Part shown: in pieces, positions 31,712-41,883 of the stretch
Layout of the letters: each line of letters begins with the position of its first letter
Numbering within the stretch: position 1 is the first letter of the stretch
From: Salinicola halophyticus
GTDB lineage: Bacteria > Pseudomonadota > Gammaproteobacteria > Pseudomonadales > Halomonadaceae
Length of the DNA: 64,000 bases
Direction of reading: 5' to 3'
Assembly: GCF_003206695.1 (NCBI RefSeq)
Contig: NZ_PZJN01000001.1
Span: 1 to 64,000 of the forward strand
Translations under genes and position numbers: made by a program
Notes under the pieces: generated by a model
Database searches by the model: none
Seen by the model: the letters and a program-made list of their open reading frames with translations, nothing else
What the model was told of the DNA's origin: nothing

Positions 31712-33745
31712 TCAGCGCACCGGGTGGATGCGCCAGATGGCGAACGGCAAATGCCATGGTTCCAGTCGGATCGACTGCCACTTGCCTTGCCATGTCCAGC
31801 GGTGACCGGACATCAAATCTTCCACGTGCAGTGCCGCCTCGTCGGGAAGTTCGAACTCCCACAGCGGCAGCTCGAAGGCCCCCTCCTGGGCCTCGAACGG
31901 ATCCAGATTGATCATCACCAGAATGAAGTTGCCCTGGTCATCGGTGCGCTTGCCGAAATACAGCAGACGCTCGTTATGAACGGCGTAGAAGGCCACTCCC
32001 AGGTGGGTCTGCAGCGCCGGGTTCTCGCGGCGGATGCGGTTGAGCTGGGTAATTTCGTAGCTGATGTTGCCGGGCGCGGTATAGTCGCGCAGCTTGATCT
32101 GGTACTTCTCCGAGTCGAGATACTCCTCCTTGCCCGGCACCGGCTCGCCCTCGCACAGCTCGAAGCCGGAATACATTCCCCACAGCCCCGAGCCCATGGT
32201 CGCCAGCGCGGCGCGGATCAGGAATCCGGGCCGGCCGGAAGACTGCAGGAAGTAAGGGTTGATATCCGGCGTGTTGACGAAGAAGTTGGGCCGGTAGCAT
32301 TCGCGCATCGGCGATTCGTTGAGCTCGCTCAGATATTCGGTCAGCTCGGCCTTGGTATTGCGCCAGGTGAAGTAGGTATAGCTCATGTTGAAGCCGATCT
32401 TGCCCAGACGGGTCATGACCGCCGGCCGGGTAAACGCTTCGGCGAAGAACAGCACGTCCGGGTCGCGGTCGCGGATATCGGCGATCAGCCATTCCCAGAA
32501 CGGAAACGGCTTGGTATGCGGATTGTCGACGCGAAAGATCTTCACACCCTCGTCGACCCAGCCCTGCACCACGTCGCGCAGCTCAAGCCACAGCGAGGGC
32601 ACCGCATCCTCGGCGTAGAAGTCGACGTTGACGATATCCTGATACTTCTTGGGCGGGTTCTCGGCATAACGGATCGAGCCGTCCGGGCGCCACGAGAACC
32701 AGCCCGGATGCGCCTCGAGCCAGGGATGATCCGGCGAACATTGGATGGCGAAGTCCAGGGCGATCTCCAGCCCGTGTTCGGCCGCCGCGCTGACCAGGTT
32801 GCGAAAGTCCTCGCGAGTACCGAGCTCGGGATGGATCGCCTCGTGGCCGCCCTCCGGGCTGCCGATGGCGTACGGGCTGCCGGGATCGTCCGGGCCGGGC
32901 GTCAGCGTATTGTTGCGACCCTTGCGGTGGGCCTGGCCTATCGGATGAATCGGCGGGAAGTAGAGCACGTCGAAACCCATGTCGCGGATCAACGGCAACC
33001 GCCGGTGGACGTCATCGAAGGTGCCGTGACGCGCAAGATCGTCGGTCTCCGAGCGCGGGAACAGTTCGTACCAGCTGGCAAACTGGGCCGCCTTGCGTTC
33101 GACCTCTAACGGGTAGATCGCGTCGCTGCACGATAGATGAGGTCGCGCGTCGGCGGTCTGCATCCACTGGGCGGTCGAGGCCTCGAGCATGACGCCGACC
33201 CGCTCACCATCACTGCCACACGCCTGGAAGCGCTGGTGAATCTCGGCCAGCGCCTCGCGCAGCTCGTCTCCCGAGCGCTCGGCGGCAGCCACTACCAGCC
33301 GCCGGCCCTCCTCGAGTTCGAGCGACACCGGCACGCCGGCCTGGTGCTTCTTGAACAGCTCGTCGCGGTAGGTGCCGAACACGTCCCACCACGCCTCGAT
33401 GAGGAAGGTGTGCCGGCCAACCCGGGTCGGCGTGAAGCTCCCTTCCCAGATATCCTTGCCCAGCGGTCGTACCAGCCGCATCGGTTCGCGATGCCGCTGC
33501 CCCTGATCGTCCTGCCAGCTCACGGCGGCGGCCAGCACATCGTGACCGTCAGCGAAGATTATCGCAGAGACCTCGACCGGCTCGCCGACAGTCGTCTTGG
33601 CGGCGAAGCGACCGAGTTCGAGCGAGGGGTGAACGGACTCGATGGCAATGCGTGGCGCGTGCGCCGCCGCCAAGGCGGCGTCATCTCGCCGAGAGGGTGT
33701 AGCCGCCACTTCAGCCGCCGGCTGAGGGGATGAATTCGTAGTCAC
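31712..33745 (-). CDS. glgE: Maltose-1-phosphate maltosyltransferase GlgE
   Basis: A 677-residue GH13 enzyme that extends alpha-1,4-glucan with maltosyl units from maltose-1-phosphate. Motifs are diagnostic: IQCSPDHPWL, YAENPPKKYQDIVNVDF, the nucleophile Asp407 in FRVDNPHTKP, and acid/base Glu436 in FFAEAF, close to their positions in the mycobacterial enzyme. I choose the GTG at 33745 because AAGGAGA lies 5 bp upstream. An in-frame ATG at 33796 has no ribosome site and would add 17 residues. The N-terminal 35 residues are low-complexity. A 184-bp gap separates it from glgX, and treS follows closely. Confidence 0.94.
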   Translation of the reverse strand: MTTNSSPQPAAEVAATPSRRDDAALAAAHAPRIAIESVHPSLELGRFAAKTTVGEPVEVSAIIFADGHDVLAAAVSWQDDQGQRHREPMRLVRPLGKDIWEGSFTPTRVGRHTFLIEAWWDVFGTYRDELFKKHQAGVPVSLELEEGRRLVVAAAERSGDELREALAEIHQRFQACGSDGERVGVMLEASTAQWMQTADARPHLSCSDAIYPLEVERKAAQFASWYELFPRSETDDLARHGTFDDVHRRLPLIRDMGFDVLYFPPIHPIGQAHRKGRNNTLTPGPDDPGSPYAIGSPEGGHEAIHPELGTREDFRNLVSAAAEHGLEIALDFAIQCSPDHPWLEAHPGWFSWRPDGSIRYAENPPKKYQDIVNVDFYAEDAVPSLWLELRDVVQGWVDEGVKIFRVDNPHTKPFPFWEWLIADIRDRDPDVLFFAEAFTRPAVMTRLGKIGFNMSYTYFTWRNTKAELTEYLSELNESPMRECYRPNFFVNTPDINPYFLQSSGRPGFLIRAALATMGSGLWGMYSGFELCEGEPVPGKEEYLDSEKYQIKLRDYTAPGNISYEITQLNRIRRENPALQTHLGVAFYAVHNERLLYFGKRTDDQGNFILVMINLDPFEAQEGAFELPLWEFELPDEAALHVEDLMSGHRWTWQGKWQSIRLEPWHLPFAIWRIHPVR

Positions 33746-33929
33746 TGGCGTCTCCTTCCGTCCATGAGGTGGAGTTGCAGTCTGTCCAGCGGCCATGCCA
33801 CGAGAACCGTTCGTGCGGCATGCCGATTACGGCGCAGCAGAATCCCGAATGCGTTCCCGCATCGCCAACGAGCGTTCCATCAGGCGATGACCGTCGCCGA
33901 GAGGCGTATCGGCAGACACCAGGCCCGCG

Positions 33930-36119
33930 CTACGCATGCGGAGCGCCGCCCTGCCTCTCGACAAGCTCGAAAAGCGCCAGACTGTGCGCTTCGACGCCGT
34001 ACTCGCTTTGCATGTCGACACGAACATCCTGGGCGGCCGGATCGAAGGTATCGACACGGCGAACCCACTGATTGCCGCCGGGGACCGTCGGCAGCACGAA
34101 CAGGACGTGCGCCTCGCTCGCATTGATGGCAAGCAGCACTGTCACGTCCTTGCCGGGCGCGCGGATACCCGTGGGCTGGGCGTGACCGTCGAGAACGACA
34201 CCGATCGCCTTGACGCCGCCTTCATGCCAGTCGCCGTCTTCCATTTCAGTCGTGTCGGGCTTGAGCCAGGTCACATCCTTGATGCCCAGTTCCTCGATCA
34301 GGTCGCCGGTCATGAAGCGGCCACGCTCGAGAATCGGATACTGGCGCCGCAGTCGAATCAGGCGCTGGGTGAAAGCCAACAGCTCGCGGCCCTCGTCGGA
34401 CAGATCCCAGTCGACCCAGCCGATCTCGCTGTCCTGGCAGTAGGCATTGTTGTTGCCGCCCTGTGTGCGACCGAACTCGTCCCCCGCCAGCAGCATCGGC
34501 GTGCCCTGGGACAGCATTAACGTGGCCAGCAGGTTGCGCATCTGGCGCATGCGCAATTCCTGGATCTCGGCGTCGTCGGTCTCGCCCTCGACACCGTGAT
34601 TCCAGGAAATGTTGTCATCGCTGCCGTCCTGGTTGTCCTCGCCGTTGGCCTCGTTGTGCTTGTCGTTGTAGCTGACCAGATCGCGCAGCGTGAAGCCGTC
34701 GTGAGCAGTGATGAAATTGATCGACGAGAACGCCTTGCGACCCCGGTGATTGAAGAGATCGGCCGAGGCGGTCAGGCGATTGGCAAATGCCGGCAGCTTG
34801 CCCTCGTCGCCACGCCAGAAGGCGCGCATGTCGTCGCGGAAGCGGTCGTTCCACTCGGCCCAGCCAGGGGGGAACTTGCCGACCTGATAGCCGCCGGGGC
34901 CACAGTCCCAGGGCTCGGCGATCAGCTTGCACTGCGACAGCAGCGGATCCTGCCGGCAGGAATCGAGGAAACCACCGCCCTCGTCGAAGCCGTCGGTTTC
35001 GCGGCCCAGAATCGTCGCCAGATCGAAACGGAAACCGTCGACACGCATCTCGGAGGCCCAGTAACGCAGGGAATCCGTGACCATCTGCAGGACACGGGGA
35101 TGCGACAGATTCAGAGTATTGCCGGTGCCGGTATCGTTGATGTAGAAACGCGGCTCTTTGGGCATCAGGCGGTAGTAGGAGGCGTTGTCGATACCCTTCA
35201 GCGACAATGTCGGCCCCATCTCGTTGCCTTCCGCGGTGTGGTTGTAGACCACGTCCAGCAGTACTTCGATGCCGGCGGCATGGAAGCGCGCGACCATCTG
35301 CTTGAACTCGCTGATCGTCTCGGTCGCCATGTAGCGCGGATGAGGCACGAAAAACGCCAGGGTGTTGTAACCCCAGTAGTTGTGCAGCCCCTTTTCCTGC
35401 AGATGGCGGTCGTCGGCAAACGCATGAATCGGCATCAGCTCCAGCGACGAAATGCCGAGCTGCTTGAGGTAATCGATGATCTCGGGGGCCGCGAGCCCGG
35501 AGAACGTGCCGCGCAGATCCTCCGGGATGGACGGATGACGCATGGTGAAGCCGCGCACGTGCGTCTCGTAGATGACGGTGTCGCTCCACGGCACCATGAT
35601 TTCGGCCGATCGGCCCCAGGTGAACGCCGGATCAATAACCCGACAGCGCGGCATGAAAGGAGCGCTGTCGCGTTCGTCGAAGCTGAGATCGCCATCCTCG
35701 TGGCCGATGGTGTAGCCGTATAGCGCATCGTCCCACTTGAGCTCGCCGACCAGTTGCTTGGCGTAGGGGTCGATCAGTAGCTTGTTGGGGTTGAAACGAT
35801 GCCCTGCTTCCGGATCGTACGGCCCATGCACGCGATAGCCGTAGAGTTGCCCCGGCCGTGCATCGGGCAGATAGCCGTGCCACACCTCGTCGGTGTACTC
35901 CGGCAGCGCGATACGCTCGATCTCCTGCTCGCCGCTCTCGTCGAAGAGGCAGAGCTCGACCATGGTGGCAGTGGCGGAAAACAGCGCGAAGTTGACGCCT
36001 AGCCCGTCCCAGGTCGCCCCCAGCGGGTAGGGCAATCCTTCACTGATGCGCGATGGCTGTACCACGCCACCCTGAACGGTCATTTCACTATCCGTGTCGA
36101 TTTCGTGCCGCTCGGTCAT
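33930..36119 (-). CDS. glgX: Glycogen debranching enzyme GlgX
   Basis: A 729-residue GH13_11 isoamylase-type enzyme that cleaves alpha-1,6 branches. It has an N-terminal CBM48-like domain (LGVNFALFSATATMVELCLFD), then LMPIHAFADDRHLQEKG, GYNTLAFF, nucleophile Asp366 (FRFDLATIL) and acid/base Glu402 (LIAEPWDCGPGGYQVG). The ATG at 36119 has GGAG 6 bp upstream; a 14-residue longer form from 36161 lacks one. It would supply linear chains for TreY/TreZ and MalQ. It lies 80 bp after the DUF2934 gene. Confidence 0.95.
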   Translation of the reverse strand: MTERHEIDTDSEMTVQGGVVQPSRISEGLPYPLGATWDGLGVNFALFSATATMVELCLFDESGEQEIERIALPEYTDEVWHGYLPDARPGQLYGYRVHGPYDPEAGHRFNPNKLLIDPYAKQLVGELKWDDALYGYTIGHEDGDLSFDERDSAPFMPRCRVIDPAFTWGRSAEIMVPWSDTVIYETHVRGFTMRHPSIPEDLRGTFSGLAAPEIIDYLKQLGISSLELMPIHAFADDRHLQEKGLHNYWGYNTLAFFVPHPRYMATETISEFKQMVARFHAAGIEVLLDVVYNHTAEGNEMGPTLSLKGIDNASYYRLMPKEPRFYINDTGTGNTLNLSHPRVLQMVTDSLRYWASEMRVDGFRFDLATILGRETDGFDEGGGFLDSCRQDPLLSQCKLIAEPWDCGPGGYQVGKFPPGWAEWNDRFRDDMRAFWRGDEGKLPAFANRLTASADLFNHRGRKAFSSINFITAHDGFTLRDLVSYNDKHNEANGEDNQDGSDDNISWNHGVEGETDDAEIQELRMRQMRNLLATLMLSQGTPMLLAGDEFGRTQGGNNNAYCQDSEIGWVDWDLSDEGRELLAFTQRLIRLRRQYPILERGRFMTGDLIEELGIKDVTWLKPDTTEMEDGDWHEGGVKAIGVVLDGHAQPTGIRAPGKDVTVLLAINASEAHVLFVLPTVPGGNQWVRRVDTFDPAAQDVRVDMQSEYGVEAHSLALFELVERQGGAPHA

Positions 36120-36199
36120 GTCTCGCTCCGTCGAAAACCAGGCAATGCCCGGGTTCCTCAACGCTGGTTGAACGACGATTCACTTTCGTGAGCGTCGCC

Positions 36200-36730
36200 T
36201 TACTCGCTCTTGTTACCGGTAACGCGCGGCTTGCGGGGACGCGTTGCAGGTTTCTTGCTCTCCGCTTCCGGGCTCTTCTTGGTGGCGCGCTTGCGCGGTG
36301 CCGGCTTGTCGCCACTCTCACCACTTTCGCTACTGTCGCCACTTCCGCTACTGTCGCCACTTCCGCTACTGTCGCCACTTCCGCTACTGTCCGCCGTCTT
36401 GCGCCGGGAAGAAGACTTGGCCTTTTCCGGCTTGGCATGCACCTCGACGCCGGTATCCTCTTCCTTGCGCGCTTCCGTCTCCGGGTCATCCAAAGGCAGA
36501 CGCTGCTCATCGATACCCAGCTCGTCGGGCTCGGCCGGGGGATCCTCGCCTTCCAGCGGCGAAGGCTCGTCCGACGCTTCGAGCCATTCGTGTTCCTCCT
36601 CCCGCGCGTTCTCGGCTTCGACGATACGCTCGGCCATCTCCCAGTGCCGCGCTTCCTGACCCTCCTGACGACCTTCCGATTCCCAGATGCGATAGGCCAG
36701 CATCCGTACCCGTTGTTCGCGACTCGTCAT
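36200..36730 (-). CDS. DUF2934 protein with histone-like basic tail
   Basis: A 176-residue protein with GGAGGA 6 bp before the ATG. Residues 3-45 are a DUF2934 domain (REQRVRMLAYRIWESEGR and HWEMAERIV), a small helical module often found beside glycogen genes; the same slot in the Pseudomonas aeruginosa locus also holds such a gene. Residues 46-105 are strongly acidic. Residues about 112-138 are repeats of SSGSGD, and the C-terminus is rich in K, P, R and A (APRKRATKKSPEAESKKP), like a histone H1 tail. The function is unknown. An acidic-basic layout with a flexible linker suggests a binding or scaffolding protein, which is inference only. Confidence 0.8.
   Translation of the reverse strand: MTSREQRVRMLAYRIWESEGRQEGQEARHWEMAERIVEAENAREEEHEWLEASDEPSPLEGEDPPAEPDELGIDEQRLPLDDPETEARKEEDTGVEVHAKPEKAKSSSRRKTADSSGSGDSSGSGDSSGSGDSSESGESGDKPAPRKRATKKSPEAESKKPATRPRKPRVTGNKSE
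36321..36392 (-). repeat. 18-bp tandem repeat, four copies, in the DUF2934 gene
   Basis: CCACTTCCGCTACTGTCG or a one-base variant repeats four times and encodes the Ser/Gly/Asp hexapeptide linker. As a multiple of 3, copy-number change would alter linker length without shifting the frame. Confidence 0.85.
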
Positions 36731-36934
36731 CGTGACGTCCTCCGTTCTCTTTTCGTCGTAGGGCGAGGCGATCCCTGCCTCACCGGATCCGTTGATTCGA
36801 CATCGTTATGATCGATGCCTTGCCATGACACGCTTGACGCCGACGCTTGACGCCGACTCTCGATGTCGACTTTGACTGCCGACCTTTGCTCTCGGCTCGT
36901 ACTGCCGACCCTGACTGGGCAGACACCATGTTCA

Positions 36935-39664
36935 TCATGTCCATAGCCACGCGCCGCAGGGGAAATCCGACAAATGTTCGTGAAGCGCCAGAGCGCCGGC
37001 GGCATGCACGGGTAACGGCGTCAACCAGGGTTCGCCGGCCCCGTTCAGCTCCAAGGCGTCCAGAGGTAATGCGGTATCCGCCCATTGCAGCTGCGTGCCG
37101 TCCGGCGTTTTCAGCAGCGCCATCGGCAGCCGCGGGACCACGACCACCAACGTCATGCCCGAGGTCCGGCGAGCGAAAGCGAGCACGTGATCGGCGTAGG
37201 CACCGACAGCCGGTAGCGCCACGTATTCCCCTTCGCTGAAAAGCGCCGGATACTGACGCCGCAATGCCAGCAGACGCTGGACGACAGCCTGCTTGACGGC
37301 GCCATCACGCCAGTGCCGCCACGCCGAGACGGGCATCTCGGCGGCGTCCAGCGCCTCGCGCCGCGCCGCCATGTCGACCGGGCGACGATTGTCGGGATCG
37401 ACGAGCGACTGATCCCAGAATTCCGTGCCCTGATAGAGATCGGGCACGCCCGGCGAACAGAGCCTCAACACCGCCTGAGCCAGACCGTTGATCGCACCCG
37501 GCAGATCCAGCAATGCCGCCGTCTCGGCCAATTCGCGAGTCAGCTTGTCGCCGGTCAGGGCGCGACGAATGGCATCTTCGCCGGCCTGCTCGTAGCTTTC
37601 GTCGGGCGCCAGCCAATGGCTCTGCAATTTGGCTTCCCGCATTGCTTTCTGCTGCCAGGCGACGAGACGATCGGCGAAGGCGCCCAGCGCCTGGCGGCGA
37701 CGGGAGACGAATTCGGACTCCAGGTCCGGCCCGGGTTCAAGCTCGGGGCCGGACTCCAGCGCCAGCGGCCAGGCCGCCAACAGCAGCTGGAGCATCATCA
37801 GGCGATCCCCGCCGCTGGGAATTTCGTCGCTATCGTACAGACGTCGATCATGCGCCCAGGCGTGCATTTTCGGCACTATTATTTGGGTCAATTCGCTGAG
37901 TGCCGCCAGCCGCGCCCGGACGTCCTCGCCACGCTTGTGGTCGTGGGTCGCGGTGGTCAACATGCCACGTGGGAATCGCTGCAGGCGCTCCTGATTCGCC
38001 GCATGCAGACGGTGAGGCGTGTAGGCGAAGTGATCTCCCTCGCAGCCGACGTCGTTGCGGGACAGCAGCACCGCCGAGCGATAACCGGCGGTATCTTCCA
38101 CCGCTTTGGCCGCCAGCGGCGACGTCAGCTGTTGAAAGCGCGTCATCGCCGTCAGGCGCAAATCCCGCTCGGGCTGTTCGAAAGCGGCAGGAGCATTCCC
38201 ACCGAGCCAGTCATCGAGCCGTTCGAGCCAGCCGGCATCGGCCGAGGACAGCCGCGAACGCGCCGCGCACAGGGCCTGGTCGAACGCTTCGGCGTCGAGC
38301 TCGGGCCGCCCCTCGAGATCGGCATAGCTACGATAGACCGGGTAGCCAACCGCCAGCGCCCCGAGGACCCGCCGAATCGCCGGTAGAGTGAACTCCCGTG
38401 TGCCGGGGTTAGCGCTGGCCAGCGCGCCGATCGCTCTGACGCAGCGCTCGAATTCGGCCGTCAGCGGGCCGTCGAGCATCTCGCGGCGAGCCGTCTCGAC
38501 TTCGCCGGCGAAATCCCCCGAGCGACCGCTGATATCTCGCCACAGTCGGGTCAACGGTTCACGCCCGGCCGGGTCATGCTGAACGCCCGAGACCAGGTCG
38601 AGAAACTCGTAGCCCGTGGTGCCGTCGACGCCCCAGTCGGTGTGCAGATGCTCGCCATCGCCGAGAATCTTCTCGACATAGATGGGTAGATGGATCGGTG
38701 GATGCAGGTTTTCCCCGGCGCTGTCGCCACGCCGTTCGGCAATCGCCTCGAGCCGCGCCCGCAGACGCAGCGCATAACCTTTGGGATCGGCGAGCCCGTC
38801 GATGTGATCGATGCGTAACCCCTCGATCCACCCCCGCTCGACCAGCGACAGCAGATAGGCGTGGGAGAGATCGAACACGCTCTCGTCCTCGACACTCACC
38901 CCTGCCAGCTCGGTAATATCGAAGAACCGCCGCCAGTTGAGCGCGTCGTTGGCGGTACGCCAGTGGGCGAGTCGATACGCCTGGCGCTCCAGCAACGCAT
39001 GCAACCGCCCCCGCCCCTCGGCGGTCGCGGCATCGTGCCGGGCGAGAATCGCGGCGATGGCCGGGTCGTCGTCGCTCGATTCTTGGCGATCACGCGCCGT
39101 ACGAGCGTCGTCGGGCAGGGCCGCCAGCAGCTCGGCGGTATGCGCCGGGTCCAGCGGAAAGCGGTGCTCGTGATAGCCAATGAAGAAGGCGCCGAGCGCT
39201 GCGTCCCATGCCAGCGTCAGTTCGCCGTCATTCAGCACCTGGAGATAACGATCTCCCAGGAATGGCAACAGCAGCTTGCCGTCGGAACCGGGCTGCTCCC
39301 AGTCGATATCGAAACAGCGGGCGTAGTCGCTGTCGCGGCCGTGAGCCAACACATCCTGCCACCAGGGGTTCTCGGCCCCCACGGCCAGATGATTGGGCAC
39401 GATATCGGCCAGGATGCCCATATCGGCCGCCTGCAACGCCTCGACCAGCCGCGTCAGCCCCGCTTCGCCACCCAGCTCGGGGTCCACCCGAGTCGGATCG
39501 ACGCCGTCGTAGCCGTGCGTCGATCCCGTTCGCGAGGCGAGAAACGGCGACAGATAAAAATGGCTGACGCCCAGGGCCGCGTAGTAGTCGACCTGCCGAC
39601 GAGCATCGTCGAAGGTGAATCCGGCATGGAGCTGCAACCGGATGGTGGCGCGGATAGACCTCAT
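36935..39664 (-). CDS. treY: Malto-oligosyltrehalose synthase TreY
   Basis: A 909-residue GH13 enzyme that converts the reducing-end linkage of a maltodextrin from alpha-1,4 to the alpha,alpha-1,1 linkage of trehalose. Typical segments are YYAALGVSHFYLSPFLASR, GILADIVPNHLAV, the catalytic region GLRIDHIDGLADPKGY (Asp286), a long helical insert, TATHDHKRGEDVR, and near the C-terminus SPGVPDLYQGTEFWD. The start overlaps the malQ stop by 4 nt. The product is substrate for TreZ. The following spacer of 204 bp before DUF2934 contains a duplicated 13-mer (36831-36856). Confidence 0.95.
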   Translation of the reverse strand: MRSIRATIRLQLHAGFTFDDARRQVDYYAALGVSHFYLSPFLASRTGSTHGYDGVDPTRVDPELGGEAGLTRLVEALQAADMGILADIVPNHLAVGAENPWWQDVLAHGRDSDYARCFDIDWEQPGSDGKLLLPFLGDRYLQVLNDGELTLAWDAALGAFFIGYHEHRFPLDPAHTAELLAALPDDARTARDRQESSDDDPAIAAILARHDAATAEGRGRLHALLERQAYRLAHWRTANDALNWRRFFDITELAGVSVEDESVFDLSHAYLLSLVERGWIEGLRIDHIDGLADPKGYALRLRARLEAIAERRGDSAGENLHPPIHLPIYVEKILGDGEHLHTDWGVDGTTGYEFLDLVSGVQHDPAGREPLTRLWRDISGRSGDFAGEVETARREMLDGPLTAEFERCVRAIGALASANPGTREFTLPAIRRVLGALAVGYPVYRSYADLEGRPELDAEAFDQALCAARSRLSSADAGWLERLDDWLGGNAPAAFEQPERDLRLTAMTRFQQLTSPLAAKAVEDTAGYRSAVLLSRNDVGCEGDHFAYTPHRLHAANQERLQRFPRGMLTTATHDHKRGEDVRARLAALSELTQIIVPKMHAWAHDRRLYDSDEIPSGGDRLMMLQLLLAAWPLALESGPELEPGPDLESEFVSRRRQALGAFADRLVAWQQKAMREAKLQSHWLAPDESYEQAGEDAIRRALTGDKLTRELAETAALLDLPGAINGLAQAVLRLCSPGVPDLYQGTEFWDQSLVDPDNRRPVDMAARREALDAAEMPVSAWRHWRDGAVKQAVVQRLLALRRQYPALFSEGEYVALPAVGAYADHVLAFARRTSGMTLVVVVPRLPMALLKTPDGTQLQWADTALPLDALELNGAGEPWLTPLPVHAAGALALHEHLSDFPCGAWLWT

Positions 39665-41883
39665 GTTCGACGCTCCCGACGCACGCGATCGATGTGTGCC
39701 AGACGTTGTTGTACCGCGGAATCGTTTAGCGCCTGCGGCGCGGGCGCCGGCAAGCGCCGTCGCCAGTTGGGGTGCTCGTCGAAAGTGCCGGGAAGATTGG
39801 CCTGCTCCTTCAGCCCCAGCAAATCTTCCAGCGAAAACAGCGCCAGCGGCGTCGGGGTCGTGGCCACATGCACCAGTACCGCGTCGATGACATCGTCGAC
39901 GTTCACGCCCTCGTTTGAACCGCCATTCGCGTCGGCACTCGAATCGTCACTCGAATCGTTAATGACGTCGTCCGAATCGCCATGGGCTTTTTCCAAGTCG
40001 ACGGCTGTGGCGATCTCGTCGAGGCCGCACACGCTGGCCAGCCGATGCCGATCCTGGCGGCGCTGCTCACTCAATTCGGCAAGCGTCTCTTGCGGTGCCA
40101 GCAGCCCCAGCCGATCGCGCCAGCGCAGATCATTCTCCAGCCACCACCCCGCCACCGTGGGCAAATCGTGAGTGCTGGTAGTGGCCATGGTGGTCTCGCG
40201 CCAAGCGTTGGCGGGCAGAAACGCTTCGTCATCGCGTTCGAACCACATCACGCTCATGCCGAGCACGCCGCGTGCCGCCAGTTTCTCGCGCAGCCCCTCT
40301 TCGACGGTTCCCAGATCCTCGCCGATGACGATGGCGCGGTGGCGCCAGGATTCCAGCGACACCAGGCGCAGCAGATCATCCAGCGGATAGCGCAGATAGG
40401 CCCCCTGTTGCGCCGACGCCCCTTCCGGCACCAGCCACAGCCGTGACAGCCCCAGGACATGATCGATACGCAAGCCGCCAGCGTGGGCAAGGCTGGCCCT
40501 CAGCATGGCCAGAAAACCGCTATAGCCGCTATCGACCAGCCCCTCGGGCGAGAACGCCGCCACGCCCCAGCTCTGACCCTGGGCGTTGAAGGCATCCGGC
40601 GGTGAACCGACGCTCAACCCCGGGAACAACTCGGAGGGATCGCTCCAGGCCTGACTGCCGGCCGGATCGACACCCACGGCAAGATCGGCGATCAGCCCCA
40701 TTACCATGCCGGCCCGACGCGCCTCGGTCTGGGCCCGGTCGAGCCCAGCGGCGACCAGCCACTGCAGAAACACGGCAAAGGTGATCGCCTCACGGTTCTG
40801 CTCGGCGAAGGCTTCGACCGTATCGCTGCCGGGGTCCTGCCACGCCTGGGGCCACTGGCGCCAGTCGGCGACGTCGGCATGCGCCTGCAGCACTTCGAAA
40901 CGGCAGTGGCGCTCCAGGCCCTCGCCGCCATCGCGACGAAAGGCGACCAACTGAGAGCGCCAGGCCAGCGCACTTTCATCATGCTGAACATGCACGAACA
41001 GCCGTTCCAGCATCGACAGCTTGAGCCGCGCGCTGGCGGGCCAGTCGATCAACTCAAGCGTTGCCTGCTTCGCCATGGCCTCGCTGAACGGCGCCCGCGC
41101 CTGCGCCAACGTTTGCTCGTCGAACAGGCACTCCGGCGCCGCGTGCCAGACGTTGTAGAACAGTCGGCTGGAGGGCGAATAGGGGCTGAAACGTTCGGGA
41201 TGCGCGGCAAACAGCGCATGCATGGGGCTGATGGCGACGGCATCGGCGCCCGCTCGCGCGACACTCGTACACAGCTCGGCGAGCGCCTGCAGATCGCCGA
41301 TACCACCATCGCCGTCACGCCGAAGCGCGTAGAGCTGTGCCGCGACGCCCCAGTAGCTTGGCCGGGCCTCGCCCTGCTCGCGGGCAGTATCGTCGAGGGT
41401 GAAGCAGCGCGGCGGCGCCACCGCCAGCACCCGGGTTACGCTCTCGTCACCGCGCTCGGTAATGAAACTCACCCGGTGATACCCCGTTTCCTCGATCGCG
41501 GGTAGACAGCCGCTGGCGTCGAGATGCCCATCCAGCGTCTCCCCGCTTTCCAGTCGCAGGGCGAAAGCGCAGCCACTGCCGTCGACCACCGGCACGCGCC
41601 AGGGAGCGCCCTGATCGGCAATCAGCAGCGGCGGCAGTTGTTCGAATGCCGCCGGCCGGTGGCGTGCCTGCCATCGCGCCAGACTGGCGGCAATCTCGTC
41701 ATCGTCGCCGGCCGGCCAGCCGAGATGAGTGAGCATCTCGCGCTGACGCGCTGGCGACAGCGACTGCGGCTGGCCGTCGCTGCCGGTCCAGTCGATCAAC
41801 AAGCCGACCGCTTCGGCCAGTTGCTGCAGCGAGCCGCCGGGCGGGGCTGATGATTGAGGGCGATCATTGCGATGGTTCGTCAT
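39661..41883 (-). CDS. malQ: 4-alpha-glucanotransferase (amylomaltase)
   Basis: A 740-residue GH77 enzyme that disproportionates maltodextrins, recycling maltose and short chains left by TreY/TreZ. Catalytic elements are LRIDHVLGL (Asp474) and VIGEDLGTVEEGL (Glu522); STHDLPTVAGWW follows. The start at 41883 is fixed by the 4-nt ATGA overlap with the treZ stop and a GGGAG 8 bp upstream; a longer in-frame version is antisense-like and non-conserved. Near 650-665 there is an acidic, serine-rich insert (DSDDVINDSSDDSSADANGG), which is unusual for the family and probably a surface loop. Confidence 0.95.
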   Translation of the reverse strand: MTNHRNDRPQSSAPPGGSLQQLAEAVGLLIDWTGSDGQPQSLSPARQREMLTHLGWPAGDDDEIAASLARWQARHRPAAFEQLPPLLIADQGAPWRVPVVDGSGCAFALRLESGETLDGHLDASGCLPAIEETGYHRVSFITERGDESVTRVLAVAPPRCFTLDDTAREQGEARPSYWGVAAQLYALRRDGDGGIGDLQALAELCTSVARAGADAVAISPMHALFAAHPERFSPYSPSSRLFYNVWHAAPECLFDEQTLAQARAPFSEAMAKQATLELIDWPASARLKLSMLERLFVHVQHDESALAWRSQLVAFRRDGGEGLERHCRFEVLQAHADVADWRQWPQAWQDPGSDTVEAFAEQNREAITFAVFLQWLVAAGLDRAQTEARRAGMVMGLIADLAVGVDPAGSQAWSDPSELFPGLSVGSPPDAFNAQGQSWGVAAFSPEGLVDSGYSGFLAMLRASLAHAGGLRIDHVLGLSRLWLVPEGASAQQGAYLRYPLDDLLRLVSLESWRHRAIVIGEDLGTVEEGLREKLAARGVLGMSVMWFERDDEAFLPANAWRETTMATTSTHDLPTVAGWWLENDLRWRDRLGLLAPQETLAELSEQRRQDRHRLASVCGLDEIATAVDLEKAHGDSDDVINDSSDDSSADANGGSNEGVNVDDVIDAVLVHVATTPTPLALFSLEDLLGLKEQANLPGTFDEHPNWRRRLPAPAPQALNDSAVQQRLAHIDRVRRERRT

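Noticed and set aside
31724-33109. Long plus-strand frame opposite glgE, and similar ones opposite glgB (26169-27644), malQ/treZ (41850-43718) and glgA (44875-46506)
   Set aside because: Low-complexity H/R/Q/G-rich translations typical of antisense frames in GC-rich DNA; the opposing genes have full family motifs.
33746-33929. A small gene between glgX and glgE
   Set aside because: Frames in the gap lack a ribosome site and coherent composition; an in-frame extension of glgE to 33796 also lacks support.
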